Of a DNA stretch of 64,000 nt, positions 1 through 11,574 are shown in pieces. A program made the position numbers and the translations under genes. The stretch covers positions 6,634,001 through 6,698,000 of the forward strand of contig JAIQDT010000001.1 of the NCBI GenBank assembly GCA_021521415.1. The letters run 5' to 3'. The notes under the pieces were generated by a model. That model worked only from the letters and a program-made list of their open reading frames with translations. It had not been told where the DNA came from and made no database searches. Positions within the stretch are counted from its first letter, which is position 1. Each line of letters begins with the position of its first letter. The stretch is from Bidens hawaiensis (taxonomy: Eukaryota > Streptophyta > Magnoliopsida > Asterales > Asteraceae).

Positions 1-199
1 TCAATATGATCCCATCCTTGAGATCTTTTCAGATAAAGAAAGAAACTGTTTTGAAAAGAAATATAACTGAAATTTGATCTCTAAATGCACCATTTGCACT
101 TAAACTATGATCAGTAATGAAAAATATGTCCTTGACAAGTGGTTTAAGTCAAAAAGTGTTGCATTTTTGCCTAAAATAGGTTGAATATGTTTGTTGGAG

Positions 200-1400
200 T
201 AAGATTTGATGTTTTATAGCTTTCCCGGGCACAAACTGTTTAACAATGTATTTTCGGGTAACGTTTTATGATTTACAACCTTTCCGGGCACAAAACAGTT
301 GAATATGTGTGAATATGTTACATCGGGTAAGGTTTAATGATTTATTACCTTTTCGGGCAAGCCTAGTCATTTTTTGACTAAGTATAAGATTTTCGGGCAT
401 GCTTTTAATTGTTTTCACTTTCCGGGTAGAGTACACAGTTGTATTCATTTCCCGAGCAAGCTTTAAGTCTTGAGATGATTATATGTTTTAGCTAGCTGTT
501 AACAAGAAATTCTTGTTTTTGAGTAAGCTTTGCATTTCATATGCTGATTACTGTTCCAAGCAAGCTTTGTGAACTTAAGATAGTACACTGAGTAAGCTTT
601 GTGTGTAAATATGTGTTAGGAAAGATTTTCTGATCTTTCCGGGCCCACTTAGATATTGCTATTTAAGTTTGTCATTTTCGGGTATGATTATATATTGAAA
701 CCCCTCGAGTAAGGGAATACCTGATGTTTGAATTTGTGTTTCCTAGTAAGCTTAAGGCTAACTTAGGAAATTCGGGCAAGCTATTATGTTAATTAATAGC
801 ATGCTCTGTGATATTTGTGTTTATGTTTTCTTTGAAATTACAAGTGTTTTCGGGTAAACTCTGTTCCTCGGGCACACTTTATATTTCGGGTACACTTTTG
901 TTCCCTTAATATACTTGGTAATTTTCAAAATTTGACTCTCCGAGTACACTGTCTGCTAGAAGTCCTTTCCGAGCACACTTTGTATTTATGGATGGTCATT
1001 CAGGTATACTATGTATAAAAGGATGTTCGAGCACACTAACATTATGAAGGTTGCTCGGGCACACTATGTTTTCGAGTATGCTTGATTGAATATGTTCTTT
1101 AGTATGATAAATTGAATATGATTATTTTTTTTAGGGTTGATGCTAGTCTAGTCTAAGTCAATTTAGTTAAATTCAAGAAATATATTTGGGGATCTTAATT
1201 GATTCCAGTAAGAATGTTTATTTGATGTTTGATACTTGATTATATGCCTTGTGATTAAATCTCAAGAGATCTAGTATTTCGGGTAAGCTCTCTTCAATAA
1301 AGTCTTGAATTAAATTATCTAGTTAGACCAAGCAAGGTTTGATGCTTTTACTCTAATCGGGTAAGGTATGCATGTGGAAGTATAACGAGTAGACTGTGGA
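200..1400 (+). repeat. Dispersed short-motif array (CGRGYAAGSTT / CGRGYACACTT) upstream of the accessory ORF
   Basis: A degenerate 10-12 nt motif recurs about 25-30 times at irregular spacing, with cores such as TTCGGGTAAG, CCGGGCACACTT and CGAGTAAGCTT. Examples lie near 224, 255, 290, 332, 352, 392, 452, 589, 771, 851, 867, 885, 969, 1,056, 1,279 and 1,358. Copies keep one orientation and are separated by unrelated A/T-rich sequence, so this is not a simple tandem repeat. The same motif fills the 3' LTR of this element and the matching parts of element F. The function is unknown; a protein-binding array is an inference. Confidence 0.75.
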
Positions 1401-1707
1401 GATATTAAATTTACCATGTAAGATTTTTTTTTTTAAGATATTTATTGCTTTTAATATATCAAGTGGATAATGTTACTGTTTGACAGCTAATAATTCACAA
1501 AATGACAAAAAGCATTTAAAACCCACTTTCAAAAGGTATAAAAGAGGGACTTAGGCAAAATTTTCAACATTATTTTCCCTCTCTCTCTCTCTCCTTCCAC
1601 TGCAGTACCTTAGTCCTAAAGAAACCTAACCGACTAATCGCTATCAAACCTAAATCCAAACCCTAATTTTTATTAGCCCCCTAATTCCGACTTGGTAAGC
1701 ATCAATA
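1401..1707 (+). promoter_or_regulatory. Internal promoter and leader of the accessory ORF in element A
   Basis: A TATA box (TATAAAAG, 1,537-1,544) is followed by a CT-rich Y-patch-like tract (about 1,578-1,597) and a leader containing AAACCTAA and AAACCCTAA, typical of plant 5' UTRs. A splice-donor-like G|GTAAGC lies at 1,694-1,700. The same layout occurs in element F at 57,343 onwards. Compared with F, about 230 bp are missing after about 1,725; these would have held the acceptor and the original ATG. Promoter activity is inferred from sequence alone. Confidence 0.55.
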
Positions 1708-4700
1708 ATGTGTTTTCCGATCATAATATGTGCACTTTTGCAAGTCACACCTGACAACGAGCCGGTGGCACCGATGATCAGATGGATGGCTCGATCCAAT
1801 GTCAACTTTGCACTTACTGAAAGCCCTGTTATCTACAAAAATCACACATTGGATTTTTGGAGATCGGTAAAACTTATAGAAGATGATCAGGGAAAGAGGA
1901 TTGAAGCAACAGTTGATGGTCACGAAATTCATGTTACAGAAAGGATGATTAGAAGACGTCTAAGGCTGAATGATGATGATCACAACCATATAGACTTCAA
2001 TACAGCACATCTGTTGAAAATTTTTGAAGAAACCATGGGTTATCAGGGAACAGTCCATGATGGACAATTTCAGAAGGGGATGTTCCCAATGATGTATAGA
2101 TTCCTAATACATAATGTGATACAACGGTTTGCTCCTAGAAAAGGGTCATGGACTCTAATGAGTCATGATCTAGCTAACGCCACTGTGGGTATCATGTATG
2201 ATCTACCTTTTAATTTTTCAAAGAATATCTTTAATGTTCTGGTATCAAATTTGAACAAGGCAGAGAAGGATAGGTTTCTGCAATATCCAAGGTTCTTACA
2301 GGTTATCTTTAATCGTGAATTGCAAGATCTACCAACCATTGGTATAACCTACCTACTCCAGAACCCTGACATTTCAAGAGAATAAAGAATTCGGGTGTGG
2401 CCAATCGGTTTATTACTGAAATACCTTTTGAAATTCTGCCATGGCTACTTAACCATGGTTTGGAGATAATGCATGTGCCTGAGTTAAGCTCAGAGGAGGA
2501 AGAGGGAGATGATGGTGAGAGTGATAATGATGATGATTCTGATAATGATAATGATAATGTTGATGGAGATGGTGATGAAGGAGGAGCTGGTTTAGCTACG
2601 GAAGTTGTTGCACCCGAACAGGGGGAGCAAGTTGAACTGTTTGAACAACCTATCCCAACAGCACCACATTCACCACCACACATTGACAAACCCACTATAA
2701 CATCACCACCACAAACCCCACCACATCTTACTACTCAATCTCCACTTCAAACCCTAACCAAAGACCAACCTAAAACATCTACACATCAATCACCACCATC
2801 ATAGACACCACCAACGCATAGCCAAATCCAATCAGAACCATTCATTTCCAGCTCAACACATACCCAAACACATACCACAGAACAACATGACTTTGAACAT
2901 TTCTCTACATCACCACCTACAAGTCCACATGTTGATACATTTCAAAGAAACCTGGACTTGATGTCAGAGAATGCTGAATAGTAAAGAAGAGTTGAGGAGG
3001 CCATGGAGGAGAATGTTGTATTGAAAAGGAGAAATGAAGAGGTAACTGATGAGAATGTAATGCTATTGCAGAGATTGCTTGAAGCAGAATTGAAAATTCA
3101 AACCCTGGTGCAGGAGGTTGAGAAGACCTCACATGCCCCAAAACAGGGGGAGAATATATATGTACCAATTGTATCTGATGTGATTGTGGAGGAAGCTGTA
3201 AAGGCTGCTGAAAATGCTGATGCATTAAATATGATTATGAATCTGTATGGTGATGAGGAGGAGAGCAGTGAAGAAAGGAGGGTTGATGATGTTGAATATG
3301 AAGGTGACATGTCTGAGGTTGAAGAACAGGATTATGACTTTGTTGATGAAAGAACAGATGTAGTCACTGCTGAGAATGTGATTGAAAATGTTCAGGAAGT
3401 TGAGACAAAAGAAAGGATTGAAGATATAAATACAGAAGGAAATATGGCTATTACTGATGTGGCCACTGAAATTCCTACTGACATTGCCACAGAAGAGTTG
3501 ACTGATATTGTGGATGAGGAGTTAACCGTTGAAAATATAAATGAGAATGCTGCTACTGAGGAACTAATAAACACTGAACCTGAAGATGATCAAGAAGCAA
3601 GTTTCAAGAGGGTAGAGCATGACTAAGAATTGGAAGAACTGTTAGAAGAAATTGATAATTTCTCTCCAACAAGTCCTCCTGAAACTGAAGAAGAATTAAA
3701 GAAGAGGATGGATAAGGGAAAGGGAATATTGACAGAAGAAGAGCCTGTTAAGGCATATCCTGAAAAGGATGTTTTATTCAAAGATGAAGCTGCTGTTGCT
3801 GCCCTGAGAGAGCAAGAAAGAATGATTAAAGAATCAATGGAAAGGGAGAAAATTGCCCAATCCTTGACTAAAGAGGAATTGGCAGAGCAGAAGATCTTGA
3901 TCAATGAAGCCAATGCTGCAAAAGAAATACTTGAAGATGTTGCTGATCAAGTAATGATTGAAGAGCTGATTATGATGAATAGAGCTAAGGAAGTTGATGA
4001 TTCCCTGGCTATGGTGGTTAGAAAATTCCAAACTCAAAGTCAACAACCAGAGTTGCTGAACCAACCAACATGAATACTGGTCTGATTCCTGAAGAGGAAA
4101 TTGGTGAATCCATTGCCTCTATGGCTTCAAAGAAATGGACTGAACAGGTGAAAGTGGATCTCAAGAAGAACCCTACTGGCAGCTGGTCAGAAAGGGTAAA
4201 TGTAACTGAAACTCAAAGACCAGAAACTCTTCAACAAAAGAGAGAGAGACTCTCTAAACTACATGAAGAATTTGATGAGAAAGTCAACAGATTTGCCAAA
4301 ATCTATTAAAGAAGAAAAAGAGCAGGTGAGCAATCTGAACAAGAAAAGGCTGCTAAGAAGGGGAAGTGGGATGACAAGAACAAGTATTATGTTGAGACCC
4401 CTGATGATGAAGCAAGTCCAATAAGGGCAACTCCTTTGCAAACTCTAAGGCCTGATGAACATGTGCAAGGTGTCCCTGATGTACCAACTAGATATGAACC
4501 CGATCATCCTACCTCTGATGAACCAAAGATAGATGCAATGAATGATCTAACTGAAGAGGAGGATGAGTCTGAAGAATTTGATGATTAGAATGATGATGAC
4601 CCTGACAATGATGAAGGGAAAGTTGGTACTGCTGCTAATGTTATGTCCCCACAAGTAAATATGACTGATGAACACATGACAAACATTCAGCTGAGTATGT

Positions 4701-6348
4701 TGGAAGCCAAAAGGATGATGGAACAAAAGAATAAAGATGCCCAAAAATTCAGAGACTATCTAAGAAGGCATAATTACTCTGAAAAAGATTTAACTCACTT
4801 CTCTTTTGATGAAATTCAAGACTTATATAACAGTGAAAGTGAAAAAGTTATCGAAAAATGTGTAAAGGAGAATGAAAAACTGGAGAAGTTGGAGGAGTTG
4901 AAGAAGTGATTTGAAGGTATGTGTGGTTACTTGTTGGAGAAAGGCATGAAGCCTGAAGTTGTTGAGAACTTAAACAGAGAAGCAGTTGTGGACCAGTACA
5001 ACAGGAGAAAAAGAAAGGAAAAATTGAAAAGGGTCCAACCTGAGAGCTCAAAGTAGGCTGAAACAACTGCTGAACCTCCAGTTAAGAGAAGGAGGATTCA
5101 GACTGTAAGGGAGAAGGTAAAGGAACAAGTAAAAACGGTTGAAATCCCTACTCCTCAACAAGAAGAACCAGTGCCTGAAGAAGAGACATTTCTGCCTTGG
5201 GAAAATGAAGAAGCGATAAGCATCCATAGAAACATAATGATTAATCAGAGAGGGATGACAGAAGCAGACTTCAGTGTCTTAGAAAAAGAGGATTTAAAGA
5301 CTCTTTTCTATCTTCAGAATGCAAAATAGGAAAAGTCTTTAGGAGAGGGTGAAAATCCCAGACACTATTCTGATGGAAGGTTTGTACCAGCCAGGATGGC
5401 TTATACTGTTGGAATGGCAAAGATGTTGGAAGAACTCAGAAAGGTTGGTCATAATGTTGATGAGTTGGCCAATCTACCAACAGAGATGGTTGAGGCTGTC
5501 TACATAAAAGTCTTTAATTTGGGACCCCAAAAGCCCAAGAAGTCCATTCCCTTTAGACCTCCAATTCACAGAAGATTTCCAAGAGAAGGAAGAGGTCAAG
5601 GAGGTAGAGGTGAATCTAGCAGCTCACCACAACAGAGAACATATAGACCACAGTCTGATGTGGATCTACCAAGAGAGCTGTATTATGATTCTGTCACTGA
5701 CTCTCTCAAAGTCATCATGGAGAGCAGGATGTTAAGAGAAATTGTGTTGAGAAGTGACTTCCGTGAGTTTAATGAAGAACAATTGAGAAGGATGGCTTCT
5801 CTCCACTTGAATGACTTCAGAGATAGAAACAGATCTGCAGGAAGACAAATGAATGAACTATCCAAATACCTGCTTGAGCAAGCTGATAAGGGATTCCCAG
5901 TTTTAAAAGAGAAATGGACTTGGAGATTGGCTCAGACTCACAGATCAAGGAGAGTGGCAAAGCTGAGAAGAATGGACATAGCAGAAAGAGACTTTCAAAT
6001 GTTTGTCAGAGATCAGAATCCAATATCCAACATGAATTCCTGTATAAGTATGAGAAGAAGGATGAGACGCCCCAACTACACAGTACAGAAGAATGGCATA
6101 ATTGTTTAGATTGAGTACAAAGAGAATACCAATCACTTCTTACTCAGGAACTCTGATGGAAATATATTGGGGATTATCAAGGATGATGAAGATCTGACAT
6201 ACCTGCATAATGAGGATCCATGGATATAAGGGACTTGGCCTTATCAGTAAGTCACATTCATTACCAAGCCCTTAATATCTTCAAGATGAAAGCTGCCTCA
6301 GAGCTAGTCAACAGAAGACAAGCCGTTCACAATGCACGAAGAAGATAA
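1708..6348 (+). pseudogene. Accessory ORF (aORF) of element A, broken
   Basis: The family has no function I can name. The N-terminal 220 residues form a globular block with conserved DFW, TERMIRR, MGYQG, RFLIH, FNFSK and QYPRFLQ patches, also found in the aORFs of elements C and F. Behind it lie an acidic run (about 2,500-2,590), a Pro/Thr/Ser-rich part, charged coiled-coil-like segments and, near 5,590, a glycine/arginine stretch (RGQGGRG) that could bind RNA. The end is rich in arginine. Frameshifts near 2,385 and 4,070 and stops near 2,802, 2,980, 3,624, 4,307, 4,586, 4,907, 5,054, 5,326 and 6,107 break the frame; most are single changes from the F copy. I see no signal peptide or membrane segment. 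The start is uncertain because the original ATG was lost in a deletion, so 1,708 is only the first ATG left. Confidence 0.7.
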
Positions 6349-6515
6349 GATCTTTAGAATAGGCTTTGTTTTGTAATGTCTTCGGACACCCTTTGAATAT
6401 GTGATTTTTGTTTATGTAATTTGATTATGTAATTTTGACTTTGAATTTGATATGTATTTTGGCTAAGTGTATGTAACCATAGAGTTGTTTTGGGTCAGCT
6501 GAGGTGTTCCAATCT

Positions 6516-6523
6516 AGGGGAGA
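6516..6523 (+). other. Polypurine tract of element A
   Basis: AGGGGAGA lies directly before the LTR start TGTTGAG and would prime plus-strand synthesis. A second, nearly identical copy of tract plus TGTTGAG follows 32 bp later (6,548-6,563), so the exact LTR start is ambiguous. Confidence 0.7.
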
Positions 6524-6524
6524 T

Positions 6525-7717
6525 TGTTGAGTCAAGAAATTGACCTAAGGGGAGATTGTTGAGTAAAAGATTTGACCTGAACGAAGTACAAGGAAGATTG
6601 GAATCTTCTCAACCTCCTCAGAATTTGCTAAGTAATGATTCCGGGCACACCTTAGAACTCCAAGCAAGCTTTTACTTGTCCGGGTATGAGATTTTGCCCT
6701 CCGGGCAAGGTTTACTTCAAATAGTCTTCTTAAGTGGATATCCGAGCAAAGTATGCTAATTAGTGTATTCCCGAGTAAGGTTCACTAATTTGGTATTTCT
6801 GAGCAAGGTTCACTCTATCAAGCAGGTTAGTTCTTCAGAGCCAAGTCTATTACTCTCTCGAGTAAGGTTTGGTTAACCAAGTCCAAGAAGGCAAGTAATT
6901 GGAAGACCGGGCAAGGTATTCATTAATAAATATGGTCCAAGTATGCTTGATGAGTTAAAGGAATATCTCTAAGTTACATCGAGCAAGGTTCTGCTCAAGC
7001 AAGGTACAGTACTCCCGAGTACACTTTGCTAATAAGTTATTTTATGACAAAGAGCTGAACAGGACCATTCAAGAACAAGGTTGCTCGTATGGATTTGTCA
7101 GGCAAATTTGACAAAACCAAGAAGTCTGAAGTCTACCCGATGAGTATTTTTCTTGGTAAAATACTCATCAAGTAAAGTCTACCTGGAAACTGTTCCCAAG
7201 CACACTTCTAAGTTACCAAGTATTGAAGGATGGCAGAGCATACTCGGAAGATTGAACAGTATTGAAAAGCCTACCCGGAAGACTTGTTTTACACTTAGTT
7301 TATTTTCTGATTATGTAATTTGAATATGTATGTACGTTTAGGGTTTCTAGAAGGAATGACAGCTGTCATAGGGTGGCAGGCCTATAAATAGAATATTTTA
7401 GGGCACGCCGCCCAACACACTCGGATAAGGATAGACAGACACATTTATAGACAGACACTAGGATTCCTAATAAACCCTAAATCGATTATCTCTTTGTATG
7501 ATTAACCTTATATAAATGGAAATCTTTTGAGTGAATACAGTGTGTTCTTTCCACCTTTGATTATTAATTGCAACCGTATGTTTGTTATTGTTTCCGCCTT
7601 TAACAAACGGTAATCTTCCTAAAAATAGCAACCCGTCATTTAACTCTCTTGTCAACACCTTTTGGTGCGAGTTATGACATGATTAAGTAAGATCTAGCTG
7701 AAATCGAGGGCCTGACA
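6525..7717 (+). repeat. 3' LTR of element A (family 1)
   Basis: It begins TGTTGAGTCAAG and ends CCTGACA. It aligns over its length with both LTRs of element F and differs from them clearly more than they differ from each other. It carries many copies of the CGRGYAAG-type motif between about 6,640 and 7,290, a TATA box (TATAAATAG, 7,383-7,391) about 100 bp further on, and the family's conserved CACGCCGCC downstream of it. The right edge is fixed by the resumption of element B pol at 7,718. Confidence 0.88.
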
Positions 7718-10100
7718 CATGACCGCTTCAAATTCCTGACACATAGTAACTCTTGAGGCAGCAAAAATGATGTCGTCCACATAAACCTGAACAAGTAGAA
7801 AATCTCCCCCTTTTCTCTTGACAAATAGCGTACTATCAATCTTTCCTCTCTCGAACCCATTCTCTAGAAAGTATTCTGACAATGTTGCCCAGGCACAAGG
7901 AGCCTGATGTAACCCATATAATGCTTTGCTCAGTTTGTACACATGATCAGGAAAATCTGGGTCAGGAAAACCCGGGGGTTGTTCAACGTATACCACCTCA
8001 TCGACTCACCATAAAGAAAGGCGCTTTTCACATCTAACTCGAACACCTACATCTCTTTGTGTGCAGCGTATGCCAGAAACAGTCGGATTGCCTCCAATCT
8101 TGCTACCGGAGCAAACACTTCATTGTAATCGACTCCTACCTGCTGATTAAACCCTTTCACTACCAATCTTTCCTTGTTGCGTATGATTATTCCCTTCTCA
8201 TCTCTCTTACATTTAAAAACCCACTTTGTACCGATAGCGTTTACTTCTTGTGGTTTTTCCACTAATTTCCATACTTCCATTTTCTCAAACTGTGCTAGTT
8301 CTTCCTGCATGGCTTCAACCCACGAGCTATCCTTTAGAGCCATTTGATAATTCTTTGGTTCAATATGGCTGATGAAGCAGGTGTACAAGCATCCGTTTAT
8401 AATACCCGTGTCTTTAATGCTTGCATAAACACATGTGTGTTCATCCAAACTTATTCTTGTACGAACACTGTCATAAGAATTACCGATCACATTCTCCAAA
8501 GGATGATTCTCGTGAATTTTAGTAGTCTCAATAGGACCGACTTCCAGATTATTCTCAAGATTTGAAGCAAGTTCACCAGTGTGAGATTGAGGTTGTGTGT
8601 GAAATGGATTGTAGAATTCATCTTCATTCAAGACAGCAGGAGTGTCAACCGCACTTGACGAGGTTGGTTGACTTTCATCATATTTCAGACGTTGCATAAT
8701 GGTCTCCTCGTCATCATACAGTATCTGTGAAGCAATTTTCTCATCAATGTCTGCAAAATCCAAGTAGGGCACATTAAAATATTTGAATATCTTATCATAG
8801 CCGAAAGCTTTTGCCGGTCCCATGCTAGGCCTTGGTGATTTGTAACTACTAATGTCAGTGTTACAGACCACCTCAACCTTGTTGTTCGATAATTAAAGAC
8901 TATTATGTTTGGGGTCCCAACAACATAGCCGACTAAGATACCTTCGTCGGCTTTCTCACCAGATTTAGAGTTAGTCTTTAATATCGAACATGGGGACCAA
9001 AAAGGTTTGAGACCCTTCAAGTTTGGCTTTCTACCATGCATAAGTTCATAACATGTTTTATTTAATCTTTTAACAGTTAAAACACGATTAAGGATATAAC
9101 AGGCTGTAGCAACAGCCTCAGCCCAGAACACAACGGGAAGTTTAGCATCTGCCAGCATGGTCCTGGCGCCTTCGATTAGCGTTATATTCTTCCTCTCAGC
9201 CACTCCATTTTGTTGTGGAGTATATGGGGCGCTGTACTAATGCTCTATCCAATTCTGTAAGCAGAACATCTCCATCTGATAGTTTTTGTACTTTGTACCA
9301 TTATCACTCCTGATGTACTTAACCTTTCTCCCAACAATATTTTCAACCTTGGTAATCAAGTTAATTACCAAGAGTATCGAGAGTAATTATCGGTCACAAC
9401 CAAGCAGTATGAAGTTCCTCCTAGACTCTTTACATTCACATGACCAAAGAGATCCATGTGAAGTAGGTCTAGGGTGCTGACAATTGAGTTAACCTTCTTG
9501 GAGTGATGAGGCTTTTTGTGTTGCTTTCCTTTCTTGCACGACATGCATTGATCTTCAAATTTATAATTCTTCAAAGGAACCCCAAGTACCAACCCGTTCT
9601 TGACAATGTAGTTCATTTTACGAAGATGTATATGACCCATTCTTCGGCGTCACAGTTCTGACTCAGATTCCGTTTCTTTTGACAGGAGACATGATTCTTC
9701 TGTTGTTATCTCGGTTGATCTCATATCCATCACATACGTGTTCTTCTCTCTTGGAGCTCTCATTACTACCCACGTCTCTGGTATCTTGAAACCAGGTTAA
9801 AGTACAAGTGCCTCATCTTTAGTGAAATGAACAGTGTATTCTTTATCACAAATCTAAGAAACACTCAACAAGTTGTGCTTCAACTCTTCTACAAAATTCA
9901 CCTTTTCCAACTTTATTCTTCCATTCGTCACAGTCCCAATACCACTAATTCTTCCTCCACTCTCCCCTGCAAAACTAACTCTTCCTCCATGAACAGATTT
10001 CCAGTCACGTAACAATTTCTTGTTACCAGTCATGTGCCGAGAACAACCACTGTCAACAACCCACATATTGTTTATAGCCCTGTTTGACTGTTCCTGCACA
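7718..10100 (-). pseudogene. Copia pol of element B (protease, integrase, start of reverse transcriptase), broken
   Basis: On the minus strand the order is protease (VVDSGCSRHMTG, about 10,050), GAG-pre-integrase with a CxxC pair (about 9,540-9,650), integrase core (MDLFG near 9,450; PQQNGV near 9,210), integrase C-terminus (8,900-9,200), linker, and reverse transcriptase from about 8,330 to the YVDD motif near 7,770. It stops at residue EAVM, where element A is inserted. Several frameshifts and stops (about 9,850, 9,640, 9,240, 8,890, 8,045) rule out a working polyprotein. The sequence is close to element C pol, so both belong to one family. Confidence 0.88.
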
Positions 10101-10484
10101 ATTAAAGAAATAGATTAAAATCTAGGGACCCAAGACCTTCTGGTCTTGGGTTGATTAAATCTGTTTTCCGGCATCCAGTATCTTGGTTGCCCAAAGTTGG
10201 TTGGAGGAGAGTCTCTATAAGTTCTGTAAGGAAAACTTCTAGAAGACTGGCTATGAGGCCATCCAAACATTTGTGAGTTCATTGAATTGTAATTATTGGT
10301 TTGGTAATTTACTGGGAAAAACGAGACTGATTTCTTTAAAATCTTGGAGTAGACCAATAATTGAAATTTGGTGTGTTTATGTTCTTACCAGCATCATAAT
10401 TAGTATTTGTTTTATACTCAGTTTTAGTAGGCCTCATATTTCTGGATTTTCTTTGTTTCATAAGACAATTAGCGACAAGATGTC
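10101..10484 (-). pseudogene. C-terminal end of Copia gag, element B
   Basis: The minus-strand frame starts inside a zinc knuckle (HLVANC), runs through an Asn/Arg/Pro-rich nucleocapsid tail and ends RSWVPRF followed by a stop. Element C gag ends with the same residues. After the stop come a pyrimidine-rich run and TGCAG|GAACA, where the protease frame begins. One frameshift lies near 10,340. The upstream part of this gag is at 34,805-37,062. Confidence 0.8.
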
Positions 10485-10905
10485 TGTTGGTGCATGATGT
10501 CAGTAGTTCAGTGTCTAGTGTCTGTAATCGAGTCGTTTGGATTTGTGTTTTGTATGTAGCGAAGTTAGCTAACAAGTTCGCTGATATAGGCGAACTTGTT
10601 AGATAAGCGAAGTTAGTGACAACTTCGCTTGAACATGCCAGGCGAAGTTGTCGTGTTATATAAGGTTTAGGTTACGGCTGTTTTCAGAAGAAGTAGTCAT
10701 TCGAGTTGTAACGAGTTAGAGAGTCTGTGTATTCGGCGATCATTGTATCACGTGTTTCCGGTTGCAATAGAACGTGTCTTTGCTTATTGTAACGTGTGTT
10801 CATCGTGTTAACTCGTGTCGTCTTCTACGCTCGTAACGTCTTACGTAGGGATTCCGCACCTACGTAGAACGAGATATCCCGTGTAGATCCGGCTGGAAAC
10901 CTACA
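10485..10905 (+). repeat. 5' LTR of element C
   Basis: It begins TGTTGGTGCATG and ends CCTACA. It holds GCGAAGTT sites at 10,559, 10,607, 10,621 (inverse) and 10,642, including a GCGAAGTT-N6-AACTTCGC palindrome at 10,607-10,628. A TATA box (TATATAA, 10,657-10,663) follows within 20-50 bp. By eye it differs from the 3' LTR at only about ten positions. Confidence 0.92.
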
Positions 10906-10907
10906 AT

Positions 10908-10919
10908 TGGTATCAGAGC
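10908..10919 (+). other. Primer-binding site of element C (initiator tRNA-Met type)
   Basis: TGGTATCAGAGC lies two bases after the LTR end. It is the usual plant LTR-retrotransposon primer site complementary to the 3' end of initiator tRNA-Met. Confidence 0.9.
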
Positions 10920-11099
10920 TTTTGCTCGTGATTGTGTGGTTCGGGATTATCACGCGGGTGTAGAAATCGTTCCGTTCGACTCTTCGCGGGACGAGTTTAC
11001 CGAGTTTTTGTGTCCTACTCACCTCCCACCATAATAAACAACCCATTACACCGTCACAAACCTCGCAAAATCCAGAAATCAAACCTGCAAAACCATCGT

Positions 11100-11365
11100 G
11101 TTCATCAGGCGAAGTTTCCGTCACTGTTCGTAGGGTTTCGGCGAAGGTATAAGGTTAAGCGAAGTTATCCACAACTTCGCCTACCTCACAAGTTCGCCTA
11201 GGCGAAGTTACCCACAACTTCGCCTACCTCTAAAGTTCGCTTAACTCAAGCGAAATTATTCACAACTTCGCCAAAACAGGCGAATTTAAGAAAGGGAGCG
11301 AAGTTAAGAATCAGCGAAGATAAGACTTAAGCGAAGTTATCCACAACTTCGCCTACAGTACTGTT
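11100..11365 (+). repeat. GCGAAGTT palindrome array in the leader of element C
   Basis: Nine exact GCGAAGTT or AACTTCGC octamers lie here. Three pair as GCGAAGTT-N6-AACTTCGC palindromes (11,159-11,180; 11,202-11,223; 11,331-11,352), and a fourth near 11,250-11,270 has one changed base. Shorter GCGAA or TTCGC half-sites fill the gaps. The array lies between the PBS and the gag start. Related sites occur in the leader of element B (37,120-37,330). Confidence 0.85.
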
Positions 11366-11413
11366 AAGAAAAAAAAATATTAATTTTTCGGGTTTCTTTG
11401 TGTTTCGTGAAAG

Positions 11414-11574
11414 ATGACTTCAATAAACATTACGGAACTGGTGAAGATGGAAGTGGAAGCGGGTTCAGCTACTAAGGCACCAAAGATGCTGAAAGGAACC
11501 GATTTCGTGGCTTGGAAGGATCAGTTTAAGCAATATGTCAAATACCAAGATGCTAAGATGTGGGTGTGCATACA
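11414..11574 (+). pseudogene. Copia gag of element C, N-terminal part (split by element D)
   Basis: The ATG at 11,414 opens a frame beginning MTSINITELVKMEV. The same start is seen in element B at 37,062 on the minus strand. It runs into the capsid-like gag domain (GTDFVAWKDQFKQYV) and is cut after about 54 codons by element D. The last five bases (ATACA) are the target-site duplication. The frame resumes at 23,532; both parts together count 874 codons, divisible by three and free of internal stops. Confidence 0.88.

Larger units (their letters stand above)
1..7717 (+). mobile_element. Element A: 3' part of a large Copia LTR retrotransposon (family 1), cut by the window edge
   Basis: The stretch runs through non-coding sequence, an accessory ORF, a polypurine tract and a 3' LTR, in the same order as the last 7.6 kb of element F. 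Position 1 aligns with about 55,602 of F. The LTR ends at 7,717, and the next base continues a minus-strand Copia reverse transcriptase (element B) in mid-domain, so A inserted into B. The right-hand target-site copy would be 7,718-7,722 (CATGA); the left copy lies outside the window. Gag and pol are not in the window. Confidence 0.88.
7718..10484 (-). mobile_element. Element B, left piece: minus-strand Copia element (family 2), pol and end of gag
   Basis: Read on the minus strand this is the continuation of the piece at 34,805-37,909. Together they give 5' LTR, leader, gag, protease, integrase and part of reverse transcriptase. The gag zinc knuckle is split between the two pieces: the first two cysteines lie at about 34,813-34,830, and the histidine and last cysteine at about 10,468-10,482. 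The 3' part of B would lie left of the window, beyond element A. Confidence 0.88.

Noticed and set aside
200..1400. Repeated short motifs as a CRISPR-like array
   Set aside because: Repeats are degenerate, spacing is irregular, there are no cas genes, and the surroundings are plant retrotransposons.
10908..10919. tRNA gene fragments near the LTRs
   Set aside because: The short tRNA-like matches are primer-binding sites, with no cloverleaf or gene around them.
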